From NCBI GenBank assembly GCA_002707365.1, contig PAMQ01000018.1, positions 1-64,000 on the forward strand: a stretch of 64,000 nucleotides of DNA. The letters are read 5' to 3'. The DNA is from Trueperaceae bacterium (GTDB lineage Bacteria; Deinococcota; Deinococci; Deinococcales; Trueperaceae). This document shows positions 16,662-26,294 of this stretch, one piece after another (the stretch's first letter is position 1; each line of letters opens with the position of its first letter). Below the pieces are notes generated by a model, which was not told the origin of the DNA, did no database searches, and saw nothing but the letters and a program-made list of their open reading frames with translations. Position numbers and translations under genes: made by a program.

Positions 16662-18170
16662 ATGAATACTTTATCGATTCCAGAAATATGGTTTGTGTGC
16701 GGATCGCAACACCTGTATGGCCCAGGTCCGCTCCAAGAGGTAGCTTCTAATGCTGAAAAGGTTGCTGCAGCACTAGATGAATCTGAACACGTTGCTCTGC
16801 CGGTTCGCTATAAAGCTCTAGTTACAACGCCTGCTGAAGTCACGAAACTAATGCAAGAAGCTAGTGGTGATGAGGCATGCGCTGGCCTTATTTTATGGAT
16901 GCATACTTTTTCACCCGCCAAAATGTGGATCCGGGGTTTATCCGCACTAAATAAGCCATTTTGTCATCTGCACACACAATTTAATCGTGAATTGCCTTGG
17001 GCCGATATTGACATGGACTTCATGAACCTTAACCAGGCTGCCCATGGGGATCGAGAGGCTGGTTTTCTCCACACAAGAATGCGGTTGGAACGCAAGGTTG
17101 TTGTGGGCCACTGGTCCGACCCAGAGGTACAAGAAAGACTTGGCGTTTGGGCAAGGGCCGCACACGCTTGGCACGATCTACAAGGCGCAAAATTTGTTCG
17201 CTTCGGAGACAACATGCGGTACGTCGCTGTTACTGAGGGTGACAAAGTAGCTAGTGAACTGCGATTCGGTTTTGAGGTTAACACCCATGGAGTTGGGGAT
17301 CTTGTGGAGCACGTTCAAGCGACTGAAGAATCCCGCGTTTCATCCCTAATTTCAGAGTACGAGGATATCTACGAAATTAGCAAAGACCTCCGACCTGGCG
17401 GAGAGAGGCATGAAGAGTTGCGTTACGGCGCTAGGCTGGAGTTGGGTATGCGTTCGTTCCTTGAGGCCGGTAATTACAAGGGCTTTACGGACACTTTTGA
17501 AGATCTTCATGGCCTCAGGCAACTCCCTGGCTTGGCGACACAAAGATTGATGGCTGATGGTTACGGGTTTGGCGGTGAGGGAGATTGGAAGACTGCGGTA
17601 CTACTCAGGGCACTAAAAGTAATGTCTCAAGGTTTGAAGGGTGGCACCTCATTCATGGAAGACTACACGTACCACCTAGCTCCCGGGGACCATAAGGTTT
17701 TAGGTTCACACATGCTCGAAGTGTGCCCAAGTATCGCTTCAGGCGTACCTTCGGTGGAGATCCATCCTCTGGGCATCGGAGGTAAGGAGGATCCAGTGCG
17801 ATTGGTATTTGATGCCCCAGCAGGCGAAGCGATTCACGTTTCGCTCGTGCATCTCGGTAATCGCTTCCGTTTGATAGTAAGTGAAGTGGAGGCAGTAGAT
17901 TTCCCAGACCTACCGAAACTTCCTGTTGCTCGGGCAGTATGGCGCTGTAAGCCTGACTTCAAAACAGCAATTGCTGCGTGGATCTATTCAGGTGGCGCTC
18001 ATCACACTGTATATAGTTATTCCTTAAAAACCGAATTTCTTGAGGATTTCGCTAATTTGGCGGGTGTTGAACTTGTGGTGATCGACAACGACACAAAACT
18101 CCGAGAGCTTAAGAACGAATTACGACAAAACGACCTAACGTTCGCCCTTAATCAAGGTCTGCGCTTATAA
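16662..18170 (+). CDS. araA: L-arabinose isomerase
   Basis: A protein of about 502 residues converting L-arabinose to L-ribulose, a cytoplasmic Mn-dependent enzyme. The N-terminus [20 protein letters not shown] is diagnostic, and [36 protein letters not shown] and LGTHMLE-like [10 protein letters not shown] segments follow the family order. I placed the start at ATG 16662, after a GGGGGTGG ribosome site, rather than an in-frame codon 33 bases earlier, because it gives the usual length and N-terminus. No araB, araD or arabinose transporter lies beside it, so the pathway must be completed elsewhere. The family also has members acting on D-galactose. Confidence 0.95.
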   Translation: MNTLSIPEIWFVCGSQHLYGPGPLQEVASNAEKVAAALDESEHVALPVRYKALVTTPAEVTKLMQEASGDEACAGLILWMHTFSPAKMWIRGLSALNKPFCHLHTQFNRELPWADIDMDFMNLNQAAHGDREAGFLHTRMRLERKVVVGHWSDPEVQERLGVWARAAHAWHDLQGAKFVRFGDNMRYVAVTEGDKVASELRFGFEVNTHGVGDLVEHVQATEESRVSSLISEYEDIYEISKDLRPGGERHEELRYGARLELGMRSFLEAGNYKGFTDTFEDLHGLRQLPGLATQRLMADGYGFGGEGDWKTAVLLRALKVMSQGLKGGTSFMEDYTYHLAPGDHKVLGSHMLEVCPSIASGVPSVEIHPLGIGGKEDPVRLVFDAPAGEAIHVSLVHLGNRFRLIVSEVEAVDFPDLPKLPVARAVWRCKPDFKTAIAAWIYSGGAHHTVYSYSLKTEFLEDFANLAGVELVVIDNDTKLRELKNELRQNDLTFALNQGLRL

Positions 18171-18296
18171 AGTTACTAACGGATTTTTTGGCAGAGGAGA
18201 TCGAGTACCGTCAAAAGGCTTTAATTTTTCACGGAATAGGAACCATTTGAGGTTGTGGCACCGCTAGGATGCCGTTCGGTAGACTACGGTTCTTTT

Positions 18297-18371
18297 GGGC
18301 GGTTAGCTCAGCGGAAGAGCGCTCGCTTCACACGCGAGAGGTCGCTGGTTCAAACCCAGTACCGCCCACCA
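18297..18371 (+). tRNA. trnV: tRNA-Val (anticodon CAC)
   Basis: A complete cloverleaf: acceptor arms GGGCGGT (18297-18303) and ACCGCCC (18361-18367), D-arm GCTC/GAGC, anticodon stem CTCGC/GCGAG around loop TTCACAC, and T-arm with TTCAAAC. The anticodon is CAC, reading valine GUG codons. The discriminator A and CCA end (18368-18371) are encoded in the DNA. Confidence 0.97.
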
Positions 18372-18530
18372 AATCGATACCCCAACAGACTCTAAAGTGA
18401 ATCGAAGGATAACGTTGTACGAAGGTTAGATTAGGCCTTGAACAACAATCATTAAGGAACCAATTTTGTGTTTTTACTTTTGGCCCAAATAACGTTAGTT
18501 TAGAATGAGTCTATAGATATTAATGGAAAA

Positions 18531-19955
18531 GTGCTTAAGCAGATCCGGTATGTCCCTGCAGATATTCCGATTATGGACAGATACGACGTTGTCGTTTGCG
18601 GTGGTGGGCCTGCAGGTTTAGCAGCTGCCCTAACTGCAGCGAGAGAAGGAATGAAAACGCTGTTGATCGAGGCTCAAGGACAGCTTGGGGGAGTCGGAAC
18701 CTCCGGCATGGTGTCCCATTGGCTTGGAGGCCGAACACATAACTGCTCGCACTGGGTGATTGGCGGTGTTTTCCGTGAGCTCGCGACTGAAGCTACAGAT
18801 CGAGGTATTGCCCTGCTACCTAAGCCAGATAAGCGTGAGAAACACTCGCCCTTCGGCTGGGACAAAAGGCGCGGTGGTCTTATATCCGGGGTGCCGTTCG
18901 AACCGTTCGCCATGGCTGCATTACTTGATGAGAAGTTGTTAGCAGCCAAAGTGGACCTCCTATACTTCAGCCGGATTGTGGATGTAATGCAGTCCGATCA
19001 TCGCATCACTCACCTGATCATCCACAATAAGAGTGGGTTTTCGGCGGTACCAGCTCAATTAGTAATTGATGCAACTGGGGATGCAGATGTTGCTCACCTA
19101 TCGGGTTGTGAAACCAACATTGGGCGTGACGAGGATCGATTGATGACCCCGGTGACCCTACAAGTGCACATGGACGGTATTGACCAGGACGCCCTTACTG
19201 ACTACATCGACGAGCATGATTCGCCCCGGTTCCTCCGAGAAATAGAACAGCTCCGCGAACAAGGAGAATGGCCATTCTCGTACGATCGTTTTATTAGCGT
19301 GCAACTTACTGAGAAGGGCACCATGATGATAAACACTCCCAGGATCACTGGTATTGACGGCACTGACGGCGCATCAATAACACAGGGTGTAATCCAAGGT
19401 CGACGGGAGATCATGCAGCTGTTGGGCGTGATGAGGAAGCACTTTCCGGGCTGCAAGAATGCACGGTTGCGGTCGGTAGCATCTATGCTTGGAGTGCGGG
19501 AAACCCGTCGTATTGTCGGTAAATACCGATACACGGTAGAGGATGTGATTGTGGGACAGGAGCTCCCCGATACCATTGGCTTTACCTCCTACGGGTGGGA
19601 TCTGCCCGATCCTATTCGTCCCAGTCACGACCCGATGAAAACCAAGAAGATTCGGCGTAAGCGGCCGGTAACATCAATGCCGTACCGCATGATGCTGCCC
19701 CAGCCAATTGGTAATCTGATTTGTCCGGGGCGGGCAGTAAGTACCGAACGAGCACTGCTCGGCCCCCTACGGGTGCAGGCGCCGTGCATGGCAATGGGAC
19801 AAGCTGCCGGTGCAGCAACGGTCCTAATACCAGCAGATGGCGGGTTTGCCGATGTTGACTTGGAAGCGCTCCGTACTAGGTTGAGGTCACAAGGAGCGAT
19901 TGTTGACTACGATCCATCGTGGGACGACCAATCGTCGGGACATAGTCACTTTTGA
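18531..19955 (+). CDS. FAD-dependent oxidoreductase (FAD_oxidored type)
   Basis: A 474-residue flavoprotein with an N-terminal dinucleotide-binding motif VVCGGGPAGLAAALTAAREG (G24-G29) and the following LLIEAQGQLGG. GGVGTSGMVSHWLGG and VIDATGDADVAHLSGC are typical of the FAD_oxidored group, which includes secondary-metabolite and fumarate-reductase-like enzymes with mostly unknown substrates. The C-terminal LICPGRAVSTERALLGPLR and MAMGQAAGAATVL close the FAD site. The start is GTG 18531 after GGAAAA; an ATG (M15) just before the FAD motif is an alternative. It follows the tRNA and precedes a hydroxyacid dehydrogenase. No signal peptide, so cytoplasmic. Confidence 0.85.
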   Translation: MLKQIRYVPADIPIMDRYDVVVCGGGPAGLAAALTAAREGMKTLLIEAQGQLGGVGTSGMVSHWLGGRTHNCSHWVIGGVFRELATEATDRGIALLPKPDKREKHSPFGWDKRRGGLISGVPFEPFAMAALLDEKLLAAKVDLLYFSRIVDVMQSDHRITHLIIHNKSGFSAVPAQLVIDATGDADVAHLSGCETNIGRDEDRLMTPVTLQVHMDGIDQDALTDYIDEHDSPRFLREIEQLREQGEWPFSYDRFISVQLTEKGTMMINTPRITGIDGTDGASITQGVIQGRREIMQLLGVMRKHFPGCKNARLRSVASMLGVRETRRIVGKYRYTVEDVIVGQELPDTIGFTSYGWDLPDPIRPSHDPMKTKKIRRKRPVTSMPYRMMLPQPIGNLICPGRAVSTERALLGPLRVQAPCMAMGQAAGAATVLIPADGGFADVDLEALRTRLRSQGAIVDYDPSWDDQSSGHSHF

Positions 19956-20138
19956 AGTAGTCTCATAGCCAGAGCTAAAATGCTTTAGGCTGCAGAACAA
20001 TCAGGTCTAACTAAGCCACGTTTATAACCCTCACTGGAGAACGGTCCAAGATGCTTAGCCCCCAGCAAGATTCCGTCAGGTTGCTTATGATTTTCTGTTG
20101 TTAGGCTGCTTCTGCCTCTACATCCGGTAATATTGGTT

Positions 20139-21131
20139 ATGGAAGCACCTCGTATTTTCTCCTCTCGGCGGTTACTTGATGCGGCATTCACTCCGCTCGA
20201 GAATCTAGATGTTGATTGGAAAGTTCGTCAAGGTGATGACGACATACCTCGTCAGGAACTAATCGAACAGGTGTCAGGGTGTACCGCCTTGATCGTGTTT
20301 CATTCCGATCAGGTTAATGACGAACTGCTAGATGCTGCCGGCCCAGGATTACGCGTGGTTGCCAATTATGGAGTCGGGTACGACCATATAGACGTTGATG
20401 CTTGCACCAGCCGTGGCGTAGCAGTCGCCAACACCCCAGGAGTGCTAACAGATGCAACGGCTGATCTAACATGGGCACTCCTAATGTCCCTAGCTCGCCG
20501 CATCCCAGAAGGTCATCGTTTGGTCACTAGCGGCGACTGGGAGGGCTGGAAACCACTAGTTCTTCTGGGCGTAGAGCTGCGTGGCAAAGTGCTAGGTGTG
20601 GTTGGTATGGGGCGAATTGGCCGAGCTATAGCGAAACGGGCTCTAGGCTTTGGCATGGAAGTTATCTACCACAACCGAAAGCGTGATGAAGAGTCCGACC
20701 GAAATCTAGGTGTGACGTATTGTGCCGAATTACCTGAGTTACTCAGGCGCGCAGACATAATCACCATTAACGCCCCACTGACCATTGAAACACACCATTT
20801 AATTGGTGCTGAAGAACTCGAGCAAATGAAGTCGACTTCTATGTTGATTAATACTGCCAGAGGTCCCTTGGTTGATGAGGAGGCTTTAGTTACTGCTTTG
20901 AGTAATGGCAAGATCTGGGGAGCTGGCCTCGATGTGTTTGAACGGGAACCGGAAGTTCATCCGGGGCTGTTAGAGCTTGATAATGTGGTGTTAGCGCCAC
21001 ACCTTGGTTCTTCCACTCAAGAGGCAAGGTCAGCCATGGCTAGGCTTTGTGGCGAAGCAGTAGCCGCGGTTTTGCAAGGAAGAACAGTACCGCACATAAT
21101 CAATCCAGATGTAGTGTCCAGAACAACCTGA
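20139..21131 (+). CDS. D-2-hydroxyacid dehydrogenase (glyoxylate/hydroxypyruvate reductase-like)
   Basis: A protein of about 330 residues reducing a 2-keto acid with NAD(P)H. The Rossmann motif is VVGMGRIGRAIAKRALGFG, followed by the signature NTARGPLVDEEALVTAL (catalytic Arg), the GLDVFEREPEVHP segment (Glu) and LAPHLGSST (catalytic His). The GVGYDHIDVDACTSRGVAV region and length match glyoxylate/hydroxypyruvate/D-glycerate dehydrogenases. I start at ATG 20139 rather than TTG 20133. There is no Shine-Dalgarno; TAATAT at 20128-20133 lies five bases before the ATG, suggesting a leaderless message. It may take glyoxylate or hydroxypyruvate, but the exact substrate is not fixed by sequence. Confidence 0.9.
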   Translation: MEAPRIFSSRRLLDAAFTPLENLDVDWKVRQGDDDIPRQELIEQVSGCTALIVFHSDQVNDELLDAAGPGLRVVANYGVGYDHIDVDACTSRGVAVANTPGVLTDATADLTWALLMSLARRIPEGHRLVTSGDWEGWKPLVLLGVELRGKVLGVVGMGRIGRAIAKRALGFGMEVIYHNRKRDEESDRNLGVTYCAELPELLRRADIITINAPLTIETHHLIGAEELEQMKSTSMLINTARGPLVDEEALVTALSNGKIWGAGLDVFEREPEVHPGLLELDNVVLAPHLGSSTQEARSAMARLCGEAVAAVLQGRTVPHIINPDVVSRTT

Positions 21132-21162
21132 TTCCACCCCAAAGTATCTTTTGAGCTAAGGT

Positions 21163-23187
21163 TTACCAGCGCCTAAACACTTGCTCTATAAACCAAAGTA
21201 GACCACCGACGATAGCTAGTGCCAAAGTAATGTGCAATACCGGTTTTAACCAGCGAGGTGGACGACGGAGGACAATAACTTCCTGCATTTGTTCAGGCGC
21301 TTTTGGTACACCTGCTACCTCCGTGCCTATCGCAGCTTCTGGAATCAGCTCTCTTCCCATTACCTCCTTTAAAGCCTCTTCTTTGGATTCTTTTGGGTCT
21401 TCAGTGTTGATGTCGATGGTAATCGGCCCGAAGCCCGGTACGAACACCACGGTTTCTGGTAATTTGACGGGTTCAATATCGATTACGCATTCGACTGTTT
21501 TGTTTGAACCTTCAACGCCTATAGAAAAATACCCCGGTCCTGTGGGAGTCTCCTCTGGGATGGAGAAACTAACTAACGCTAATCCATCGCCGATTACAGA
21601 ATTCTCTACAGCCATTGCGGTACCCCCCAAAGCGACCGTAACCGCGCCATCGACGTTCAGTCCCTCTGCTCGCAAACTTACAGGTCCTCCTGGCCTCAGT
21701 ACCCCATAAGCCCGGCAGTACCCTAACTCGGATCTCGAGACCGTGAAGTCTACTCCGCTAGACAGGTCGCCTAGATGGTCAAGGACACTAAGTTGATCGT
21801 CGACAGTCATAAGCTGAAGTCGTATTTTATTAGGGACATTGTCCTTTATTGAGCGAGCGAACCTCGTGTTGCTAGTAAAACCCAGTTGAATTCCTTGTGA
21901 AATCGCGATTTTGTGATTGGGGAATGCCGACTCGTTTGCTTTTGGGTTCGGGTCGGGGAGACTGTACAGATCAGCCTCGAATGACACTTGGAAAGCGAAG
22001 GGTCCGACGATTTCGACAAGCTCTTGAGTGTCATCCGTTTCGAACACGATTAAATGGGGAAACGAATCGTTCTGTGTTGCTTTAGCAGAGAACACCAAGT
22101 CAATTCCTTCGAGCCCGGTTCTCGGTGCACCGATTGCTAAGAGCTCCTGATCACTCACCCCTAAACCTTCCCGATAATCTAAGAAGCCCCATACGGTAGT
22201 TGACTCCTCTGGTTGCAAAACCCCGTTGAGTTCTATGCGAAGATCGATAGGCGACCAGGGTAGGTCAGGGTGGTAACTTCCGCTAATCGTGGAAAAGGCC
22301 AAGGTAACTTCACCTAAGTCGTTATGCGGCTTTAGAGAGCGAGTCTCCTGTATAGGATCATGTATTCGTTTTGCCAGGAGAGCCGACGGTAGGTTGGCTC
22401 GTGGCCCCTGGATTGAGGCACCTGGGACAATTGCGGCTCCAGTACGCAGGAGTTCAACCTCCTGATCAACCAGTTCAATATTTCCCCATTCCGCATCGAC
22501 TCCCATCTGCTGTGCCTGCCACCTCATGAGTGCCCCTTCAGCATTGCGGAGAGGGAGAGATAGAGCCCGACCTACGGCGTGAGCCAAAAGAACCTCTGAT
22601 GGATCGAGGTAAGCAAGTTGGCCTAGAGGCAAATCAGCATATTTGTCTACAACAGCAATGCGACCGTCATAAGGCCGAACGCAATTGCCGCGGAACCTCC
22701 AGCAACCTGCCCAACTAATCACGGGTGTTTTCTCGCCAGATTCTTCGACAAACCGTCTTATATTTATGAGGGTGAGGCCCGTACTGGAATAGCCACTAGC
22801 AGCGTGAACAGCATCACAATGTTGTATTAGGGTGTGAAATTCTCTTCCCTGATCGGTACCATCACCTACCACGTCACCCGCCGTGCCCACACTGGGGTCA
22901 GGATCTAGAATTATAGGTAGTTTCAACTCGTTCTGTAGCTGACTGCTGTATGCGCTACGGAGTGTCACATCAGCTTGAGGAATGAACACAACCTCTGTAG
23001 AACGCCGGAGCCTTTCTCGAAGCTCTATACCTACTCTATTACCATCAAAACTCTGTTCAGTAGGACTGCCTTGCACGGCGCACCAAGTGACTGGCACCTG
23101 GACCGTCTGCCCGGTCGCCGTAATGCTTAAAGAGAGGATGACTAAGCCCACTACGACAGCGATATGTCGGAGATTAGTAAATTTCAT
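21163..23187 (-). CDS. Large secreted, C-terminally anchored protein with degenerate zincin motif
   Basis: A 674-residue protein with a signal peptide (residues 1-26, ending near TATGQ) and a single C-terminal hydrophobic helix (HITLALAIVGGLLWF) followed by Arg-Arg-Trp, so it is probably anchored with its bulk outside the cytoplasm. Residues about 30-220 resemble the layout of a matrixin-type metalloprotease, but the motif expected as HExGHALGL reads HAVGRALSL (H203, A204, R207). Glu and the second His are lost, so protease activity is not expected. The middle is beta-rich (LRIELNGVLQPEESTTVWGF and similar). A predicted stalk rich in Glu, Pro and Lys precedes the anchor. No family name is assigned. 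It converges on the hydroxyacid dehydrogenase gene. Confidence 0.7.
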   Translation of the reverse strand: MKFTNLRHIAVVVGLVILSLSITATGQTVQVPVTWCAVQGSPTEQSFDGNRVGIELRERLRRSTEVVFIPQADVTLRSAYSSQLQNELKLPIILDPDPSVGTAGDVVGDGTDQGREFHTLIQHCDAVHAASGYSSTGLTLINIRRFVEESGEKTPVISWAGCWRFRGNCVRPYDGRIAVVDKYADLPLGQLAYLDPSEVLLAHAVGRALSLPLRNAEGALMRWQAQQMGVDAEWGNIELVDQEVELLRTGAAIVPGASIQGPRANLPSALLAKRIHDPIQETRSLKPHNDLGEVTLAFSTISGSYHPDLPWSPIDLRIELNGVLQPEESTTVWGFLDYREGLGVSDQELLAIGAPRTGLEGIDLVFSAKATQNDSFPHLIVFETDDTQELVEIVGPFAFQVSFEADLYSLPDPNPKANESAFPNHKIAISQGIQLGFTSNTRFARSIKDNVPNKIRLQLMTVDDQLSVLDHLGDLSSGVDFTVSRSELGYCRAYGVLRPGGPVSLRAEGLNVDGAVTVALGGTAMAVENSVIGDGLALVSFSIPEETPTGPGYFSIGVEGSNKTVECVIDIEPVKLPETVVFVPGFGPITIDINTEDPKESKEEALKEVMGRELIPEAAIGTEVAGVPKAPEQMQEVIVLRRPPRWLKPVLHITLALAIVGGLLWFIEQVFRRW

Positions 23188-23338
23188 AGGTCGGACTTAA
23201 ACGTATCTCCAGGCGTTTCAACCATAGGGGATTTGTGTTCCACAGGAATCACTATAAATCTAGTGACTTACAAATACTGTGATAAAAGGTCCCGAGATTC
23301 GAAATGCCTGACCTTTGTTTTGCACAATTTGTCCTCTT

Positions 23339-23347
23339 GGGGGGGGG
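23339..23347. repeat. Run of nine G bases
   Basis: A poly-G tract in the divergent spacer between the secreted 674-residue protein and the interrupted PhyH gene. Such tracts can slip during replication or be miscounted in assembly. Confidence 0.8.
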
Positions 23348-23448
23348 TAGGGTGACCAGTAAATCCTATATTTATTCAGGAAAATTAATGCCATGTGTAC
23401 TGACGTCACGTTATGTCTAATAGGGGCCTGAGGTATAACGAAGTGACA

Positions 23449-24144
23449 ATGAAACTCACGCCACAAGAAACCCAATTGTTCCGTCATAATGGATTCATTA
23501 AATTCCCCACCAGGCTAACTAAAGAGCATGTGGACAGCCTAAAAGCACAATCCCTGAGTGACATGAAGGAAGAAATTGAACCCCTGGTTAGAAAAGACTG
23601 AAGGGCAATTCGTATTTCGAATGTTTGGGGTCGTGGTGGAATTTTTCGAGAAACCATCCAATGTAATGAGATCATGACACCCCTGGAGTCACTTTTAGGG
23701 CCCAATATTGAATTTCTTCTTAATCGACACAATCACGTGTATTTGCGTGATCAAGACTCAACGGCTTCCTTAAAATTGCACCGCGATGTAAGGCAGTGGT
23801 CACGTACAATAGTTACGATTTTGATTTATCTCGAAGATACTCATTTGGAGAACGGCTGCACCCGCATTATCCCAGGTTCGCATCTCTTAACGTCTTTGCC
23901 GAATGATATTGAAGCTGCACAGGACCAGGTAGCTGTAAGGCAGGCGATTCCACTCCCTATGCCTGCCGGTGGGTTATTAGCGATTGATAGCATGGTTCTC
24001 CATGCTGCAGGTGTGAATCGGACCGAAGGTACACGCCTAAGCATGACGCTTGGGTATCACAGCGTAGACGAATTTGCAGAACCCGATGAACAAAAGAGGG
24101 TTTTAGTTCGTGGAGAACGAGTTTACGACGGAAATGACCAGTAG
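23449..24144 (+). pseudogene. PhyH-family dioxygenase (3), interrupted by in-frame TGA
   Basis: One reading frame runs from an ATG at 23449 (or 23413) to 24144 but is broken by TGA at 23599-23601. Reading through gives KLTPQETQLFRHNGFIKFP, the stop, then RAIRISNVWGRGGIFRETI and a good PhyH core: LLGPNIEFLLNRHNHVYL, the iron pair LHRDVRQW, ENGCTRIIPGSHLL, and the distal His in MVLHAAGVNRTEGTRL. No frame change is needed, so a single base change from GGA or CGA would explain it. The downstream part has its own ATG at 23674 but lacks a ribosome site. It is most likely a recent nonsense pseudogene or a sequence error. Selenocysteine is unlikely, since no hairpin stands out after the TGA. Confidence 0.8.
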
Positions 24145-24238
24145 AGTCGAATCAAGGCTAGTTCCAATATCTATTACACGTAGATCTAGTTTTTCCTGCT
24201 CCTAAATCGGATCGGCAAGTTGATATCAACGTTTCTGA

Positions 24239-25396
24239 TCATCTGCATTCCTGAGTATTTCCGCCTGAATATGTGAAATGATCAATCTGTTGTCCCGAAT
24301 CATCAAACAGGAAAACTGTGTCCCCAGAGTTGTTCCATACTGCTTGCTTTGGGAAAATTACTTTCAATTCCTGATTTTCGGTAAGAGTAGAGTTCGGAAG
24401 GTATACCCGATGTCCTGCCTCGTCTTCGATATACCAAAGAGCGGTGTTCAATCGAGCTTTAGATCTTAATGTGATTACCTCATTTCCCGCGTCTTGACCC
24501 GCTGGATTGTACAAGACGCATTCCACCCGCAAGTCTATGGAATTGGTCATAGGTGAAGAGTTCAGAAAAAAGGTTTTCTCAGTTGTGACTGTGTAGGAAC
24601 CATCGAGTTTCGCCTTGACTACAATATGACCATGAAGATCGGTACGGAATACTTCTGCGTCAACAGAGTCGTATAACCTCAGGCTTGCCTGTTTAGGATG
24701 ACCATAGCTATTGCCTTTACCAACTCCAATAACAACTGTTTCTGGCATGAGCTTAATTAGTCCCGCGGTTGTATCACCGTTGGAACTGCCGTGATGACTT
24801 GCTTTATGAACTTCTACATCTACCAACAGGTCTGGGTGGTTGTGTAGCCACCAGTCGAATTGTTCTTGTTCTGCATCTCCTGTAAGACTCACTTGGAAAT
24901 CGCCGTAAGAGATTATTATTCCAACACTGTTGTTGTTCTGTCCCCAACTTTCGAATCCAGGGACGGGAAGAACCTGTAAATCCACAGCACCCAGGTTGAT
25001 AACCTGATTATTAGGTTTGACATTATGAATGCCGAACGCTGTGACAGCACGTTCCAGGTCCTCATAAACACGTGTGTCGTGAGGGAAGCTATTTCCCATG
25101 AAGAAACGTGGTTCGAGTTCTTCAACGATCTGAATGAGTCCACCTATGTGGTCAGCATGCATATGACTTGCGATAACTAGTGTGATGTCAGTAACGCCAA
25201 TTTTGTTTAAGTACTCGAAAGCATCGTGCGTATGTACTCCTCCGTCATAAATTACGGTTTCTCCACTCGGAACCTGGATGAGCACACTGTCACCTTGACC
25301 AACATCGATGAAATGGACTTCTAGTTCCTGCCCGAATGCTGCAGCTAGCAGGACGATGAAGGAAATAATTCTCAGATTCAAGGAGTTGTTATCCAA
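24239..25396 (-). CDS. Secreted ComEC-like metallo-beta-lactamase hydrolase with lamin-tail-like C-terminus
   Basis: A 385-residue protein with a signal peptide (residues 1-22, ending FGQ). The N-terminal MBL domain resembles the hydrolase part of ComEC/Rec2: VHFIDVGQGDSVLIQ, metal ligands H78, H80, D82 and H83 in ASHMHADHIGG, SLTGDAEQEQF, and HKASHHGSSNGD. The C-terminal 100 residues (ECVLYNPAGQDAGNEVITL, WYIEDEAGHRVYLPN, DTVFLFDDSGQQIDHFTY) look like a lamin-tail (LTD) beta-sandwich. Family logic suggests an extracytoplasmic nuclease or phosphodiesterase, with the LTD helping surface or nucleic-acid binding. The start is TTG 25396, with AAGG upstream. It ends convergently with the interrupted PhyH gene and follows a phosphoesterase gene. 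Confidence 0.85.
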   Translation of the reverse strand: MDNNSLNLRIISFIVLLAAAFGQELEVHFIDVGQGDSVLIQVPSGETVIYDGGVHTHDAFEYLNKIGVTDITLVIASHMHADHIGGLIQIVEELEPRFFMGNSFPHDTRVYEDLERAVTAFGIHNVKPNNQVINLGAVDLQVLPVPGFESWGQNNNSVGIIISYGDFQVSLTGDAEQEQFDWWLHNHPDLLVDVEVHKASHHGSSNGDTTAGLIKLMPETVVIGVGKGNSYGHPKQASLRLYDSVDAEVFRTDLHGHIVVKAKLDGSYTVTTEKTFFLNSSPMTNSIDLRVECVLYNPAGQDAGNEVITLRSKARLNTALWYIEDEAGHRVYLPNSTLTENQELKVIFPKQAVWNNSGDTVFLFDDSGQQIDHFTYSGGNTQECR

Positions 25397-25432
25397 TGCC
25401 TTATTGTGGACCTAGAAAATAAGACCGTAACA

Positions 25433-26041
25433 TCAATCATCAGGCAATTCGATCTCTAGTCCCCCTGGACCTGCATTTATGACGGGCACTTTGTCTAGTG
25501 ATGACCGTGTTCCAGAGCTAGGGTGAATGTGACCGCATACTACGAGGGCTGGGCAGGTACGTTCGACGGTTTCAAGCAGAGCCACGCTCCCGAGATGAGC
25601 TCCTGTTTCAGAAATATCACCTGCACCGAGTGGGGGAGAATGAGACACTAATACAGCTCCATTTGGGCACGCACGTAGGAGCTTCCTTGCTTCCTGTTCA
25701 GAAAAATCATAACTCCAAGAACCGAAGGGAGTTACTGGAATACCTCCCACGACACCATAGAAGTCTCTCCCCAGGAGGTGGATGCCCGATCCATGGATCA
25801 CACGTACGGCTGACCAATCTTCACAAGCTTTAGTGAGTTCACCTATTGATTCGTTGTTACCTGGAACCACCACTGTCGGAGTTGTTATTTCCCTAAGCGT
25901 TTCGATGCACGTTTGAAGGTTACGGCGCATAACTCCAAAATCTCCGGCACCAATAAGGACATCGTAATTCGAAGATTGTTCAACAATGTGCCGGGCAGCC
26001 TCGCTGTCGTTATGGATGTCGCTGAAAACTAGGAGTTTCAT
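25433..26041 (-). CDS. YfcE-like metallophosphoesterase
   Basis: A 202-residue calcineurin-like phosphoesterase. The dinuclear metal motif is complete: FSDIHND (D8, H10), GAGDFG (D34), VVPGNNES, VSHSPP and VCGHIHPSSG. The small size fits bacterial phosphodiesterases acting on small molecules rather than a protein phosphatase. No signal peptide, so cytoplasmic. There is no Shine-Dalgarno; TATCAT (26048-26053, read on the minus strand) lies six bases before the ATG, consistent with a leaderless transcript. The secreted MBL/LTD gene follows 36 bases downstream, so the two may be cotranscribed. Confidence 0.88.
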   Translation of the reverse strand: MKLLVFSDIHNDSEAARHIVEQSSNYDVLIGAGDFGVMRRNLQTCIETLREITTPTVVVPGNNESIGELTKACEDWSAVRVIHGSGIHLLGRDFYGVVGGIPVTPFGSWSYDFSEQEARKLLRACPNGAVLVSHSPPLGAGDISETGAHLGSVALLETVERTCPALVVCGHIHPSSGTRSSLDKVPVINAGPGGLEIELPDD

Positions 26042-26294
26042 CCTAAAATGATAGTAGATTGATGTTGTCTTATGGTGAAAATGGTAATCCTGTGCTGGCT
26101 AATAAGAATATTGAGTCTGTAATTTAAACCGGATTGTTTGAGTTCAATGCTTCTTCAAATCTTGATGTTTACCTTTTGATCTTCCTGCTTTAGAGGAAGT
26201 TTTTTGGTCGTTGAGGTGGTGAATTGAATCGTGACATTGATACTCAATCGCTGTGACGTAGATATCTGAACCTCTATTTGGTAAAAATGCGGTT

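Noticed and set aside
21230-21709. Plus-strand ORF of 159 codons
   Set aside because: It is opposite the 674-residue secreted protein. It has no ribosome site and a Ser/Thr/Pro-rich composition typical of antisense frames.
23599-23601. TGA as selenocysteine
   Set aside because: No convincing stem-loop follows at the needed distance, the position is not near the iron ligands, and no selenocysteine machinery is in the window.
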